This document shows positions 26,204-34,515 of a stretch of 64,000 nucleotides of DNA, piece by piece. The stretch lies in assembly GCF_003315795.1 (NCBI RefSeq), contig NZ_QMEY01000025.1:1-64000 (forward strand). The letters run 5' to 3'. Source of the stretch: Spongiactinospora rosea. Its GTDB lineage: Bacteria; Actinomycetota; Actinomycetes; Streptosporangiales; Streptosporangiaceae. Every line of letters begins with the position of its first letter. Within the stretch, counting starts at the first letter, position 1. Under the pieces are notes generated by a model, which worked only from the letters and a program-made list of their open reading frames with translations, searched no databases and was not told the origin of the DNA. Both the position numbers and the translations under genes were made by a program.

Positions 26204-26309
26204 GATCGCGTCCTGCGGAGTGGTGGGACTTTCCTGCGGTCTGGCGTAGCCGACCTGCGTGAAGTCCGATTTCAACGTTTCTATTTACACCATTCGGCGG
26301 GACGCCATC
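26204..26309 (+). repeat. Palindromic IS256-type miniature element, copy F
   Basis: Starts GATCGCGTCCTGCGGAGTGG and ends ATTTACACCATTCGGCGGGA then CGCCATCC. The core GCCGACCTGCG...GTCCGATTT is kept. It is the last copy before the DoxX gene. Confidence 0.7.
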
Positions 26310-26412
26310 CGGGAAGTCGGCGACTCGGGCGCGATTTCCTCCCTCGGACCGGTCGTTTGGGCGCTGATGACCGGCGGGGCTTTGGTGATATTGGCTTAGC
26401 TTGGGCTAAGAA

Positions 26413-26784
26413 TCATGCGGCGGTCAAGGCGACGGCGACGGCCCAGCCGATGTAGGCGAGGTTGACCAGCAGTCGCGCCGCGACGCCGAAGGGCCGCAGC
26501 AGCACGCTGGGGTGCCCGCGACGGGCGTACCGCATGGCATCGAGGTGGGAGGCCAGGTAGGCGGTGATGAGGGCGGCGCCCGCCCAGGCGCCGGCGGATC
26601 GGGTGGAGGGCAGCAGGATCACCGCACCCACGACGATCTCCGCCGCGCCACTGATGGCCACGAGCAGGCGCGCGGGCCCGATCCAGGATGGCACCAGGGA
26701 GCGAAAGTATGCGGGAAGCACGAAGTGGGTGGCCCCCACCGCGATGAGGAAAACGGCCAAGATGACGGCGGCGGTAACATCCAT
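26413..26784 (-). CDS. DoxX-like small membrane protein
   Basis: A 123-residue protein with four hydrophobic segments (about 5-22, 40-60, 68-85 and 100-120): VILAVFLIAVGATHFVLP, LLVAISGAAEIVVGAVILL and AYIGWAVAVAL. Size and layout fit the DoxX/DoxD-like family, whose members often accompany redox or solvent stress genes; the exact reaction is unknown. Its start codon is only 6 bp from that of the divergent AraC-type gene at 26791, so the regulator probably controls it. The promoters must then overlap coding sequence, or the transcripts are leaderless. Confidence 0.78.
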   Translation of the reverse strand: MDVTAAVILAVFLIAVGATHFVLPAYFRSLVPSWIGPARLLVAISGAAEIVVGAVILLPSTRSAGAWAGAALITAYLASHLDAMRYARRGHPSVLLRPFGVAARLLVNLAYIGWAVAVALTAA

Positions 26785-26790
26785 GGAGCG

Positions 26791-27546
26791 ATGCTGTCTG
26801 CCTATCGCGCGTGGGCGCTTGAACAAAACGATCGCCGGCTCGTCTTCGCCACCGGCGACGGTATGACGCTGTTCGGCGAGTCCGGCGGGGCCCGTGTCAC
26901 CTGCCACGACCACCCGGCCTGGAAGGTGGTGCTGCCGGTGGCCGGCCCCGCCTGGATCGGCGACGTCGCGGCGGCGGGGCTGATCGTGCCGCCCCAGCTC
27001 GCGCACACCTGCGCGACCGAGTCCGGGTACGTGGCCCTGTTCATCGACCCCTGGCTGCTGCCTTCAGGTCTCGGGCTGGTCCGCCTTGCCGCCGACACGG
27101 TCCGCCGCCTGCACGCGGCACTCGGCGCGGACGGTGCCGGCCGTCACGACCTGACCGCGGCCTTCCGCGAGCTCATCGCCTTCACCGGCCCCGCCTCCGC
27201 GCTCGACACCCGAGTCGCACACGCCCTGCGACAAGCCGTGCATGCTGAGCATGGCGCCACGGTCCAGGCCATCGCCGCGGACGTGGGCCTGTCGGCGTCA
27301 CGGCTCCGTACCCTGGTCCGCGAATCGGCGGGGGTCCCACTCGCCCGGCTACGCCGATGGGGACGGCTGCGGAACGCGATCGCCGGCCTGCCCGGCGGCA
27401 ACGTGGCCACCGCCGCAGCCGCGGCGGGCTTCGCCGACCAGTCCCACCTGACCAGAACGGCTCGCAGCCTGCTCGGGCGCACACCTCTCTCGCTGACGTC
27501 GGCGTCTGCCGTTACGGCCCCGCGCGGTGCACGACACGGCCGCTGA
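26791..27546 (+). CDS. AraC-family transcriptional regulator
   Basis: A 251-residue regulator. The N-terminal half is a cupin-like sensor (CHDHPAWKVVLPV, IVPPQLAHTCATESGYVALFIDP); the C-terminal half is an AraC DNA-binding domain with both helix-turn-helices, VQAIAADVGLSASRLRTLVRESAGVPLARLRRW-like (about 152-188) and GNVATAAAAAGFADQSHLTRTARSLLGRTPLSL-like (about 202-234). It is divergent from the DoxX-like gene with a 6-bp gap. Downstream on the opposite strand is a broken TetR gene whose frame runs into this one. Confidence 0.87.
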   Translation: MLSAYRAWALEQNDRRLVFATGDGMTLFGESGGARVTCHDHPAWKVVLPVAGPAWIGDVAAAGLIVPPQLAHTCATESGYVALFIDPWLLPSGLGLVRLAADTVRRLHAALGADGAGRHDLTAAFRELIAFTGPASALDTRVAHALRQAVHAEHGATVQAIAADVGLSASRLRTLVRESAGVPLARLRRWGRLRNAIAGLPGGNVATAAAAAGFADQSHLTRTARSLLGRTPLSLTSASAVTAPRGARHGR

Positions 27547-28202
27547 AGAAGGTGTCCCAGGACTGACTCGTCCAGAAGGATGGCGGGTCCTTCGCGGTGC
27601 CGGAGGAGACACGAGCCCCCCGCCCAGCATGACGGCGAACCCGTCGAGGTGGCGTTCCAGGGTGTAGTCGAACATCCCGTCCAGGTCCGACACCGTCTCC
27701 TCGGGGAGCATGGCCAGCAGCGGGAACTGTCCGGTGCTGAGGAGTTCGCCGGCCCGCCTGCGCTGGAGTTGCCGCCACCCGTCGAGCGTCATTCCGGTCT
27801 CCTGCTCGGCTTCGGCCTCCTCCGCCATGGACAGCGCCACGGTGTGGACCAGCGCGGGCAGTGTGAGCGCCTCGCGGATCCTGGTCTCCATGGGCAACTC
27901 GAGCCCGTCGAGTGCGCGCAGGGTCCACTCGGTGTGGGCCATCATGTTGGGCACCAGCAAGGGGCGGGTGAACGAGACGGCCCTGGGCAGCCAGAGGTGC
28001 CGCCGGGACAGCTTCCATTGCCGGTGGGCGACCGGTTCGAGCTTGGCCCGCCACCCCTCCGGCCCAGGGACGGGCAGCTCCGCTTCGCCGAAGACCTCGT
28101 CGGCCATCTGCGTCACCAGTTCGTCCTTGCCCGTCACGTGCCGATACAGCGACATCGGGCCCGCGCCGAGTCCTTCGGCGTCGGCGATCGCGATGGCGGC
28201 GC
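27547..28202 (-). pseudogene. TetR-family regulator, broken
   Basis: The protein reads GAGPMSLYRHVTGKDELVTQMADEVFGE and continues through a TetR C-terminal domain (EWTLRALDGLELPMETRIREAL, FDYTLERHLDGFAVML). This family has the recognition helix just before GPMSLYRHV, preceded by a segment like ALAIADAEGL plus about a dozen further residues. Here IADAEGL is joined directly to GAGPM, so part of the helix-turn-helix is deleted, and the N terminus is replaced at about 28203 by recombinase sequence. The frame runs past the normal end into the AraC gene (open to 27349). It cannot encode a working repressor. Confidence 0.75.
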
Positions 28203-28459
28203 GCCACGCCCTGACCTACTCGGCGGTCTACGACCTGGTCAAACGCATCCGGCGGCACACGGGCCTGGACTTCGACCTGCACTGGTGCCGGCACACCGCG
28301 GCGACACGGATGCTGCGCGACGGAGTGCCGGTGGAGACTGTCTCGGTGCTGCTGGGACACGGCTCGATCGCCGTGACACCGGCCGTCTATGGCCACCTCA
28401 CCGCCGCTGACGCCCGAAAGGCCTGGAAGCCGCAGGGTGGTTCACCGGAAACGAGGTGA
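28203..28459 (+). pseudogene. Tyrosine recombinase/integrase, C-terminal fragment
   Basis: The reading frame gives ALTYSAVYDLVKRIRRHTGL, then HWCRHTAATRMLRDGVPVE, VSVLLGHGSIAVT and VYGHLTAADARKAW. These are the H-x-x-R box, the conserved LGH and the Tyr nucleophile region of XerD-like tyrosine recombinases. The first Arg box and the N-terminal SAM-like domain are missing; the homology starts abruptly at the junction with the broken TetR gene. A trace of an integrated element. Confidence 0.82.
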
Positions 28460-28463
28460 CCTG

Positions 28464-29629
28464 GTGACCACCGGCTCGGCGGCCGACCTCAGACGAACCA
28501 AGCGGCCCGCTCCGGTTCCGTCGGGACTCCGGGAGAAGCTCATGGCCGTGATCCGGCCCGAATTCCGCGTCGATGAGGTGATCTTCGCGGTCGGCGACCC
28601 GGTGTTCGGCGCGACGCCGTGCTGGCCGGGTGCCCGCGAGGCGCCGTCTCCCGGGGGCTCCGCAACGCTCACTATAGGCGTTGGCAGTACTTCGGCCGTC
28701 CCGATCTGGAGCAGTTCGCGGCCACAGCGCGTCTTGTCAGAGCGCTCGGACCGATCCCGAAACGCGCCGTCGCCGAGTGCGACTTCGCCAGCGGGCATGA
28801 GGGGATCTGCCATTCTCACCGCAGCGCCTGGGAGCGGCTGGGCCGTCCTGACCTTCCTGCCGGGCTGGGGCTGCTGCGGCCGATCGTGACAAACGGCCTC
28901 CGGCAGAGTGCCTGGTTCACTGCTGCCCGCGGTGGACACAGTCCCAAAGCCTGTTCTGAGCGCATCATCCTCAGCGCCTTGCCCCCACACCTGCGCCAGG
29001 AGGTGCGACCGCAGTGCCGACGCGACGACTCCTGCGGGAAGGCCACTCCTGTCACCGTCAGCGCGATGATCCGCCTCCTGACCTTCACCGGCGTGGCCAC
29101 CCTGCTGGAACGGACGGAAGAACAGTGGCGGACGCTGACCCCCAAAGGCAACCCATCGCGCCGTGACGCCGTCCATCTGATCCTCTTCGGGCGACGGAAA
29201 CTCGACACGCTGGTGGAAGGCACCGGCTGGGACAACGAATTCCCCCGCGACGTATGGCGGCTGCGCAACCTCGGGCCGAGCGTCGCCAACGCCGTCCTGC
29301 GCTTCGATCGCATACCTCAGCCCTGGTTACGTGAAGTGGCCAAACGCCGGCTGCGATGGCGACTGTCGACCGGATCCAGCAAAACCACCTGTCTCCTGCA
29401 CGTCCGCGCCCTCACCCACTTCGCGGCCTTCCTCACTGATCACGCCCCGGACGTCGACCGGCTCGCCGACATCGACCGGGCCGTGCTGGAGCGCTACCTC
29501 GCGCACCCGCACCTCATGACCACCAGCGGCCCCTATCAGGCCAGCTTCATCTGCGCGCTGAACACATTCTTTACCGGCATCCGCCGGCACGGCTGGGACA
29601 CCTCGCTGCCAACCGGAACCAAAGCTTAG
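28464..29629 (+). pseudogene. Second recombinase gene of the integrase pair, frameshifted and truncated
   Basis: A GTG at 28464, right after the preceding stop and behind GAGGTG, begins a frame with LREKLMAVIRPEFRVDEVIF and GDPVFGATPC. The sequence then continues one frame off from about 28620 (AGCPRGAVSRGLRNAHYRRW, FGRPDLEQFAA), so there is a frameshift there. The rest shows RRKLDTLVEGTGWDNEFPRDVW, RFDRIPQPWLREVAKRRLRW and a SAM-like core-binding region. It stops at 29627-29629 before any catalytic domain, at the border of the ROK gene. Proteins of this kind occur next to tyrosine recombinases in actinomycete mobile elements. Confidence 0.7.
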
Positions 29630-30711
29630 ATGTGGAGTTCTTGGTGGATGTGGTCGAGGGCGAGGCGGGCGGCGCCCAGGGCTACCACCTCGTCGCCGAG
29701 GGTGGAGGCGGTGATTTCTGGGGGGGTGAGGCAGAGGGGGGCGAGGTGGGTGCGGAGGGGGGTGAGGAGGAGGTCGGCGGCGTGGGCGAGGCCGCCGCCT
29801 AGGACGACGAGTTCGGGGTCGATGGTCAGGATCAGGGCGGAGGCGCCCTGGGCGACGCGGTGGGCGTAGCGGTCGATGGCCGCAAGGGCGGTGGGGTCGC
29901 CCTGGGCGGCGGCGGTGAAGATCGCGTGGGCTGTGGCCTCGCCGGTGAGCTCGGCCGGGGCGTCTTCCCAGCCCAGCAGGCGCAGGGTGCCGATCTCGGC
30001 CGCCGCGCCGGTACGTCCGAGGTGGGGACGCCCCCCGATGAGGATGCCCGAACCGAGGCGATGCCCCGCCAGGATGTACACCACGTCACCGGCGTGCCGG
30101 GCCGCACCCCGCCAGTGTTCGGCCACGGCGGCCAGGTTGGCGTCGTTGCCGGCGAACCCCGGGAGGCCGAACCACCCGCCGGTCACACCGGCCAGGTCCA
30201 GGCCGCTCCACCCGGGCAGGGCGCCGGCGACGGTGACCCGGCCGCTGCGATCGACGACGCCCGGGGTGCCCGCCGCCACCGCGCCCAGCCGGGTGCGGAC
30301 GATGCCCGCCCTGGTCAGGCACGCCTCGGCCACCGCCCGGAGCGCGGCGAGCCGTTCGGACGCCGGGGCGTCGGGCGTGATGGGGGCGCGTTCGGTGGCG
30401 GCCACCGTGCCGTCAAGGTCCGTGAGCAGCGCGAGCACCCGGTGCGCCCCCACGTCCAGCCCCAGCGCGTAGCCCGCGTCGGCGCGGAACTGGAAACGGC
30501 GGGCCGGACGCCCGGGGCCGCCCTCGCTCGGCGGGATCTCCCGCGCCAGCCCGCGCCCGGCCAGCTCGCCGAGCACCGTTTCCACCGTCTGCCTGGACAG
30601 CCCGGTGGCCCTGGCCAGCTCCGTCAGCGTCGGCGCGTCGCCCGCGCGCAGCGCGCGCAGTGTCGCCCGGGTGTTCACCTGTCGCACCAGGGTTACGTCA
30701 ACCTTCTGCAT
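29626..30711 (-). CDS. ROK-family transcriptional regulator
   Basis: A 361-residue protein with an N-terminal winged helix (about 10-60: NTRATLRALRAGDAPTLTEL, ATGLSRQTVETVLGELAGRGL) joined to a ROK sugar-kinase-like domain (YALGLDVGAHRVLALLTDLDG, GTPGVVDRSGRV, LPGFAGNDANLAAVAEHW, ELVVLGGGLAHA). The zinc-binding Cys motif of glucokinase-type ROK proteins is not evident. ATG 30711 starts the HTH; a GTG or other start upstream (30753) is possible. Divergent from the Gfo/Idh/MocA dehydrogenase, its likely target. Its stop abuts the recombinase scar. Confidence 0.9.
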   Translation of the reverse strand: MQKVDVTLVRQVNTRATLRALRAGDAPTLTELARATGLSRQTVETVLGELAGRGLAREIPPSEGGPGRPARRFQFRADAGYALGLDVGAHRVLALLTDLDGTVAATERAPITPDAPASERLAALRAVAEACLTRAGIVRTRLGAVAAGTPGVVDRSGRVTVAGALPGWSGLDLAGVTGGWFGLPGFAGNDANLAAVAEHWRGAARHAGDVVYILAGHRLGSGILIGGRPHLGRTGAAAEIGTLRLLGWEDAPAELTGEATAHAIFTAAAQGDPTALAAIDRYAHRVAQGASALILTIDPELVVLGGGLAHAADLLLTPLRTHLAPLCLTPPEITASTLGDEVVALGAARLALDHIHQELHI

Positions 30712-30803
30712 ATCCGACCTCGCCAACGAGCATTGACCGCCATCGAGCCGCAATCTAGCATCCGAGCAAGATACGTTAACCCCTTACATAATCGAGGATG
30801 CTC
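30712..30803. promoter_or_regulatory. Divergent ROK-dehydrogenase promoter region
   Basis: A 92-bp gap that must hold both divergent promoters. It has the AT-rich stretch ATACGTTAACCCCTTACATA (30771-30790) and a pair of inverted 7-mers AGCATCC (30757-30763) and GGATGCT (30796-30802). ROK regulators often bind such gaps, but no consensus could be tested here. Confidence 0.3.
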
Positions 30804-32036
30804 ATGATCACACTCGCGGTGGTGGGCGCGGGTTCCAGGGGAACGACCTACGCCGGCCACGCCGTACGGCACGGTGCCAGGGTCGTCGCCGTGGCCGAGC
30901 CCGACGACGTACGGCGGGCGAAGGCCGCCGCCGAGCACCCGGAGGCCGAGGCGTTCACCGACTGGCGGCACCTGGCCGAACGCCCCCGGCTCGCCGATGC
31001 CGTGATCATCGCCACCCAGGACGCAGGCCACGTCGAACCCGCCGTACGCCTGGCCGGACTCGGCTACCACATCCTGCTGGAGAAGCCGATGGCGGTCCGC
31101 GAGGAGGACTGCGCGGCGATCGTGGCGGCCGCCGAGCGGGCCGGAGTGATCTTCGCAGTGTGCCACGTACTGCGCTACACCCCCTACACCCGCGCCACCA
31201 AGGCCCTGGTCGGCTCCGGCCGGATCGGTGAGGTCGTCAGCGTGCAGCATCTGGAGCCGGTCGGCTGGTGGCACCACGCGCACTCCTTCGTACGCGGCAA
31301 CTGGCGGCGCTCGGACGAGTCGACGTTCATGCTGCTCGCCAAGTCCTGCCACGACCTCGACTGGTTGCACCACATCGTGGGCCGCCGGGTGGTGCGGGCC
31401 TCCTCCTTCGGCGGCCTGCACCACTTCCGGCCGGAGAACCGCCCGGCGGGCGCGGCGGACCGCTGCCTGGACTGCGCGGTCGAGACCACCTGCCCCTACT
31501 CCGCCAAACGGACCTACCTCTCCTTCGTCGGCGACCCCCGCCGCGAGTCATGGCCGCTCTCCGTGCTCACGCCCGACGCCACCGAACAGGGCGTGCTCCG
31601 CGCGCTGCGCGAGGGCCCCTACGGCAGGTGCGTGTACGACTGCGACAACGATGTGGTCGACCACCAGGTGGTCAACCTCGAATTCGAGGGCGGGGCCAGC
31701 GCGTCCTTCACCATGACCGCGTTCACCCCGCTCGCGTTCCGCAAGACCCGGATCTTCGGCACCCACGGCTCCATCGAGGGCGACGGCCACGTCCTGACGG
31801 TGACCGACTTCCTCACCGGGGCCACCGAGGAGATCGACGTGGCCGAGGGCGGCCCGTCGGCCGCCGACGGTCATGGCGGCGGTGACGGCGCGCTGGTCAG
31901 GGCGTTCCTGGACGCCATCGCCCAGGACGATCCCGGCCTGATCCTGTCCGATCCCCGCGAGAGCCTGCACAGCCACCAGGTCGCCTGGGCGGCGGAACGT
32001 TCCCGGCTGACCGGCGCGGTGGTGACCGTTCCCTGA
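30804..32036 (+). CDS. Gfo/Idh/MocA-family NAD(P)-dependent dehydrogenase
   Basis: About 410 residues. The Rossmann start is ITLAVVGAGSRGTTYAGHA; the family lysine motif HILLEKPMA is at about residue 92, followed by the second domain with HVLRYTPYTRATKAL and a Cys-containing stretch DRCLDCAVETTCPYSAKRTY that could bind a metal, a feature of one branch of this family. ATG 30804 is preferred because GAGG lies seven bases before it; ATG 30798 is two codons upstream. Acts on a sugar or cyclitol, oxidising or reducing a hydroxyl with NAD(P). Divergent from the ROK gene. Confidence 0.88.
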   Translation: MITLAVVGAGSRGTTYAGHAVRHGARVVAVAEPDDVRRAKAAAEHPEAEAFTDWRHLAERPRLADAVIIATQDAGHVEPAVRLAGLGYHILLEKPMAVREEDCAAIVAAAERAGVIFAVCHVLRYTPYTRATKALVGSGRIGEVVSVQHLEPVGWWHHAHSFVRGNWRRSDESTFMLLAKSCHDLDWLHHIVGRRVVRASSFGGLHHFRPENRPAGAADRCLDCAVETTCPYSAKRTYLSFVGDPRRESWPLSVLTPDATEQGVLRALREGPYGRCVYDCDNDVVDHQVVNLEFEGGASASFTMTAFTPLAFRKTRIFGTHGSIEGDGHVLTVTDFLTGATEEIDVAEGGPSAADGHGGGDGALVRAFLDAIAQDDPGLILSDPRESLHSHQVAWAAERSRLTGAVVTVP

Positions 32037-32054
32037 AGAAGCCCCCAATCCGCA

Positions 32055-32100
32055 GTTACCAAAACATTTGGTTTTGGTCCCTCCGAAACATTGTGGAAAC
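32055..32100 (+). promoter_or_regulatory. Candidate GlnR-type nitrogen box upstream of amtB
   Basis: GTTAC at 32055-32059 and a GAAAC-n6-GAAAC pair at 32085-32100 lie about 180-220 bp before amtB. GlnR boxes of actinomycetes combine GTnAC and GAAAC half-sites six bases apart. The match is partial, so this is a plausible operator rather than a sure one. Confidence 0.4.
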
Positions 32101-32276
32101 CCCAGATGTCGGAGATTCACCCAGGTGAAACACACCTTGTCGGGACTCGAAACGGCGGAAGACGACGCTGATGGCTCACTGAACCCGTGGTACGCGGCCG
32201 GTCGACGAAGCCCTGGAGGCGCCCACCGCGGGGGGAACCACCGGTACCCGCCGATCGGAAGGAGGGTCGCGTCGAA

Positions 32277-33605
32277 ATGGAGATCGACAGCGGCTCGACC
32301 GCCTGGATGCTCGCGAGCACCGCCCTCGTCCTGCTCATGACGCCCGGCCTCGCGTTCTTCTATGGGGGCATGACCAGGGCGAAGAGCGTTCTCAACATGA
32401 TGATGATGTCCTGGGTGAGCATCATCGTGGTGACCATGGCCTGGGTGCTCTACGGGCACTCGCTGGCCTTCGACCCCGTGGGCGACGGCACCGGCCCGCT
32501 CCACAAGATCATCGGCGGCCTCGACCACCTGGGGCTGTCCGGACTCGTCGACACGGCGACCAAGACCGACGGCACCGGGATGCCCAGCCTGGTGTTCTCC
32601 GCCTTCCAGATGACGTTCGCGGTCATCACCGTCGCGCTGATCAGCGGGGCGCTCGCCGACCGGGCCAGGTTCGGGGCGTGGGTGGTGTTCGCGCTGGCGT
32701 GGGTGAGCGTCGTCTACTTCCCGGTCGCGCACTGGGTGTGGGGCGGCGGCTGGCTGAGCGGCCTCGGTGTCGAGGACTTCGCCGGCGGCACGGTCGTCCA
32801 CATCAACGCGGGGGCCGCGGCGCTGGCTGTGGTACTGGTCCTCGGCAAACGGGCGGGCTGGCGGAAGGACCCGATGCGCCCGCACAATCTCACGCTGGTG
32901 CTGCTCGGCGCGGGGCTGTTGTGGTTCGGCTGGTTCGGGTTCAACGCGGGCTCGGAGCTGGCGGTGGACGGTACGGCAGGGCTGGCGTTCATGAACACCC
33001 AGGTCGCCGCCGCCGCGGCGGCCGGTTCCTGGCTCCTGGTCGAAAAGCTCCGCGACGGACACTCCACCACGCTCGGCGTCGCCTCCGGGGCGGTGTCCGG
33101 ACTTGTCGCGATCACCCCGGCCTGCGGGTTCGTCGATCCGTGGGCGGCGTTCCTGATCGGCGCGCTGGCGGGGGCGGTCTGCTCGTACGCGGTGAGCTGG
33201 AAGTACCGGCTCGGCTTCGACGACTCGCTCGACGTGGTGGGCGTCCACCTGGTCGGCGGCGTGATCGGCGCGGTCGCGCTGGGTTTCGTGGCCGCCTACC
33301 CGGTCGCGGGGACCGCCCAGAGCCAGGGGCTCTTCTACGGAGGGCCGCTCTCCCAGCTCGGCGTCCAGATCCTCGGCCCTGTCGCGGTCGGCCTGTACTC
33401 CTTCGCCGTCTCCTGGGGCCTGGCCAAGGCCGTGGACCGATTCATCGGCCTGCGGGTACCGCACGACGACGAGGTCACCGGCATCGACATCACCACACAC
33501 GCCGAGACGGGCTACGACCTCGGCACCGTACACGCCGCCGGGGTGTCCACGGTCGGCCGCCCGGCCGTACCGGCTGCGCAGAGCACCAGGAAGGTGGGCA
33601 CATGA
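32277..33605 (+). CDS. amtB: Ammonium transporter
   Basis: A 442-residue Amt/MEP/Rh channel with eleven membrane helices. Family marks are LVLLMTPGLAFFYGGMTRAKSVL in helix 1, AFQMTFA with the Phe gate (about 107), the ammonium-site DFAGGTVVHINAG with Asp and pore His (about 160-170), GFNAGS (about 220) and the second pore His in VVGVHLVGG (about 320). ATG 32277 begins MEIDSGSTAW, with AGGAGG at 32260-32265, a slightly long spacing. The stop overlaps the glnB start (ATGA at 33602). PII normally plugs this channel when nitrogen is ample. Confidence 0.97.
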   Translation: MEIDSGSTAWMLASTALVLLMTPGLAFFYGGMTRAKSVLNMMMMSWVSIIVVTMAWVLYGHSLAFDPVGDGTGPLHKIIGGLDHLGLSGLVDTATKTDGTGMPSLVFSAFQMTFAVITVALISGALADRARFGAWVVFALAWVSVVYFPVAHWVWGGGWLSGLGVEDFAGGTVVHINAGAAALAVVLVLGKRAGWRKDPMRPHNLTLVLLGAGLLWFGWFGFNAGSELAVDGTAGLAFMNTQVAAAAAAGSWLLVEKLRDGHSTTLGVASGAVSGLVAITPACGFVDPWAAFLIGALAGAVCSYAVSWKYRLGFDDSLDVVGVHLVGGVIGAVALGFVAAYPVAGTAQSQGLFYGGPLSQLGVQILGPVAVGLYSFAVSWGLAKAVDRFIGLRVPHDDEVTGIDITTHAETGYDLGTVHAAGVSTVGRPAVPAAQSTRKVGT

Positions 33606-33940
33606 GACTGATCACCGCCGTCATCAAGCCGTTCAAGCTCGATGATGTGAAGGCCGCGCTCGAAGCGCACGGCGTCACCGGCATGACGGTCGGCGAGGCC
33701 AGCGGGTACGGCAGACAGCGCGGCCACACCGAGGTCTACCGCGGCGCGGAGTACCAGGTGGACCTGGTCCCCAAGATCCGCCTTGAGGTCCTGGCCGAGG
33801 AGGACGACGCCGACGAGGTGATCGAGGTCATCGTCAAGGCCGCCCGAACCGGCAAGATCGGCGACGGCAAGGTCTGGTCCGTCCCGGTCGACACGGCAGT
33901 CCGCGTCCGCACCGGCGAACGCGGCCCCGAAGCCCTCTAA
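33602..33940 (+). CDS. glnB: Nitrogen regulatory protein PII
   Basis: A 112-residue PII signal protein (GlnB/GlnK). MRLITAVIKPFKLDDVKAAL opens the ferredoxin-like fold; the T-loop YGRQRGHTEVYRGAEY holds the modifiable Tyr51, which in actinomycetes is adenylylated by GlnD; the C-terminal signature GKIGDGKVWSVPV is present. It senses ATP/ADP and 2-oxoglutarate and controls AmtB. Coupled to amtB by a 4-bp overlap; glnD follows after the tandem repeats. Confidence 0.97.
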   Translation: MRLITAVIKPFKLDDVKAALEAHGVTGMTVGEASGYGRQRGHTEVYRGAEYQVDLVPKIRLEVLAEEDDADEVIEVIVKAARTGKIGDGKVWSVPVDTAVRVRTGERGPEAL

Positions 33941-34004
33941 CCCACAACCGCCACCACGCCCGGACGGCGATCCCGCCCGGACCCGGAGACGAAGGACCCC
34001 CGGC

Positions 34005-34180
34005 CGAGGGACGCGCCGGTGCCCTGGACCGAGGAAGGGAGGACCCCCGTGAGGGCGTGCCGATGCTCTGGACTGAGGAGTCGAAGGAGCCCGTGAGGGC
34101 GTGCCGGTGCTCTGGACTGAGGAGTCGAAGGAGCCCGTGAGGGCGTGCCGGTGCTCTGGACTGAGGAGTCGAAGGAGCGA
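34005..34180 (+). repeat. Tandem repeat, 44-bp unit, four copies
   Basis: Three close copies start with GTGAGGGCGTGCCG at 34049, 34093 and 34137 (period 44 bp), each containing GCTCTGGACTGAGGAGTCGA. A worn fourth copy precedes them from about 34005. The units join directly to a second, different tandem array. No coding or CRISPR features. Confidence 0.85.
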
Positions 34181-34182
34181 GG

Positions 34183-34496
34183 GACGAGCGGATGAGCGAC
34201 GAGGGAAGCGCGCCGGTTATCAGCGCCCGAGCCGCGACGCGCAGCGTCGCAATGTGTAGGGACGAGCGGATGAGTGACGAGGGAAGCGCGCCGGTTATCA
34301 GCGCCCGAGCCGCGGCGCGTCAGCGTCGCAGTGTGTAGGGACGAGCGGATGAGTGACGAGGGAAGCGCGCCGGTTATCGGCGCCCGAGCCGCGACGCGAA
34401 GCGTCGCCATGAGCAGGGACGAGCGGATGAGTGACGAGGGAAGCGCGCCGGTTATGAGCGCCCGAGCCGTGACGCGTCAGCGTCGCAATGAGCAGG
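34183..34496 (+). repeat. Tandem repeat, 78-79-bp unit, four copies
   Basis: Copies start with GACGAGCGGATGAG at 34183, 34261, 34340 and 34418. Each contains GGAAGCGCGCCGGTTATCAG and a short inverted repeat GCGACGCG...CAGCGTCGC that can form a hairpin. The last copy ends about 20 bp before the glnD start, just upstream of its ribosome binding site, so the array lies within the glnB-glnD leader. Confidence 0.88.
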
Positions 34497-34515
34497 TGGA
34501 GGGGAGGACGCGACC

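Larger units (their letters stand above)
24407..26412. other. Gene-poor repeat island (about 2 kb)
   Basis: No convincing intact gene lies here. From left to right it holds a run of short hairpins with TTCG-type loops, a 97-bp sequence present twice in direct orientation, six copies of a roughly 100-bp palindromic element, and a truncated IS256-family transposase with its terminal repeat. Reading frames crossing it on either strand run through these repeats and have no family resemblance. Composition differs from the flanks (longer AT-containing stretches). It looks like a hot spot where insertion sequences have landed and decayed. Confidence 0.7.
33941..34515. other. 575-bp intergenic region between glnB and glnD, mostly tandem repeats
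   Basis: Apart from about 60 bp after glnB and about 20 bp before glnD, this gap is filled by two tandem repeat arrays annotated separately. No gene was recognised. Short frames reading through the second array encode repeats of MSDEGSAPVISARA, but the repeat spacing of 78 or 79 bp breaks the frame between units. Confidence 0.7.

Noticed and set aside
25516..26262. A 248-codon frame through the repeat island
   Set aside because: It passes through several palindromic elements in both orientations and has no family resemblance.
34005..34496. CRISPR array between glnB and glnD
   Set aside because: The repeats are directly adjacent without unique spacers of constant length and no cas genes are nearby; they are simple tandem repeats.
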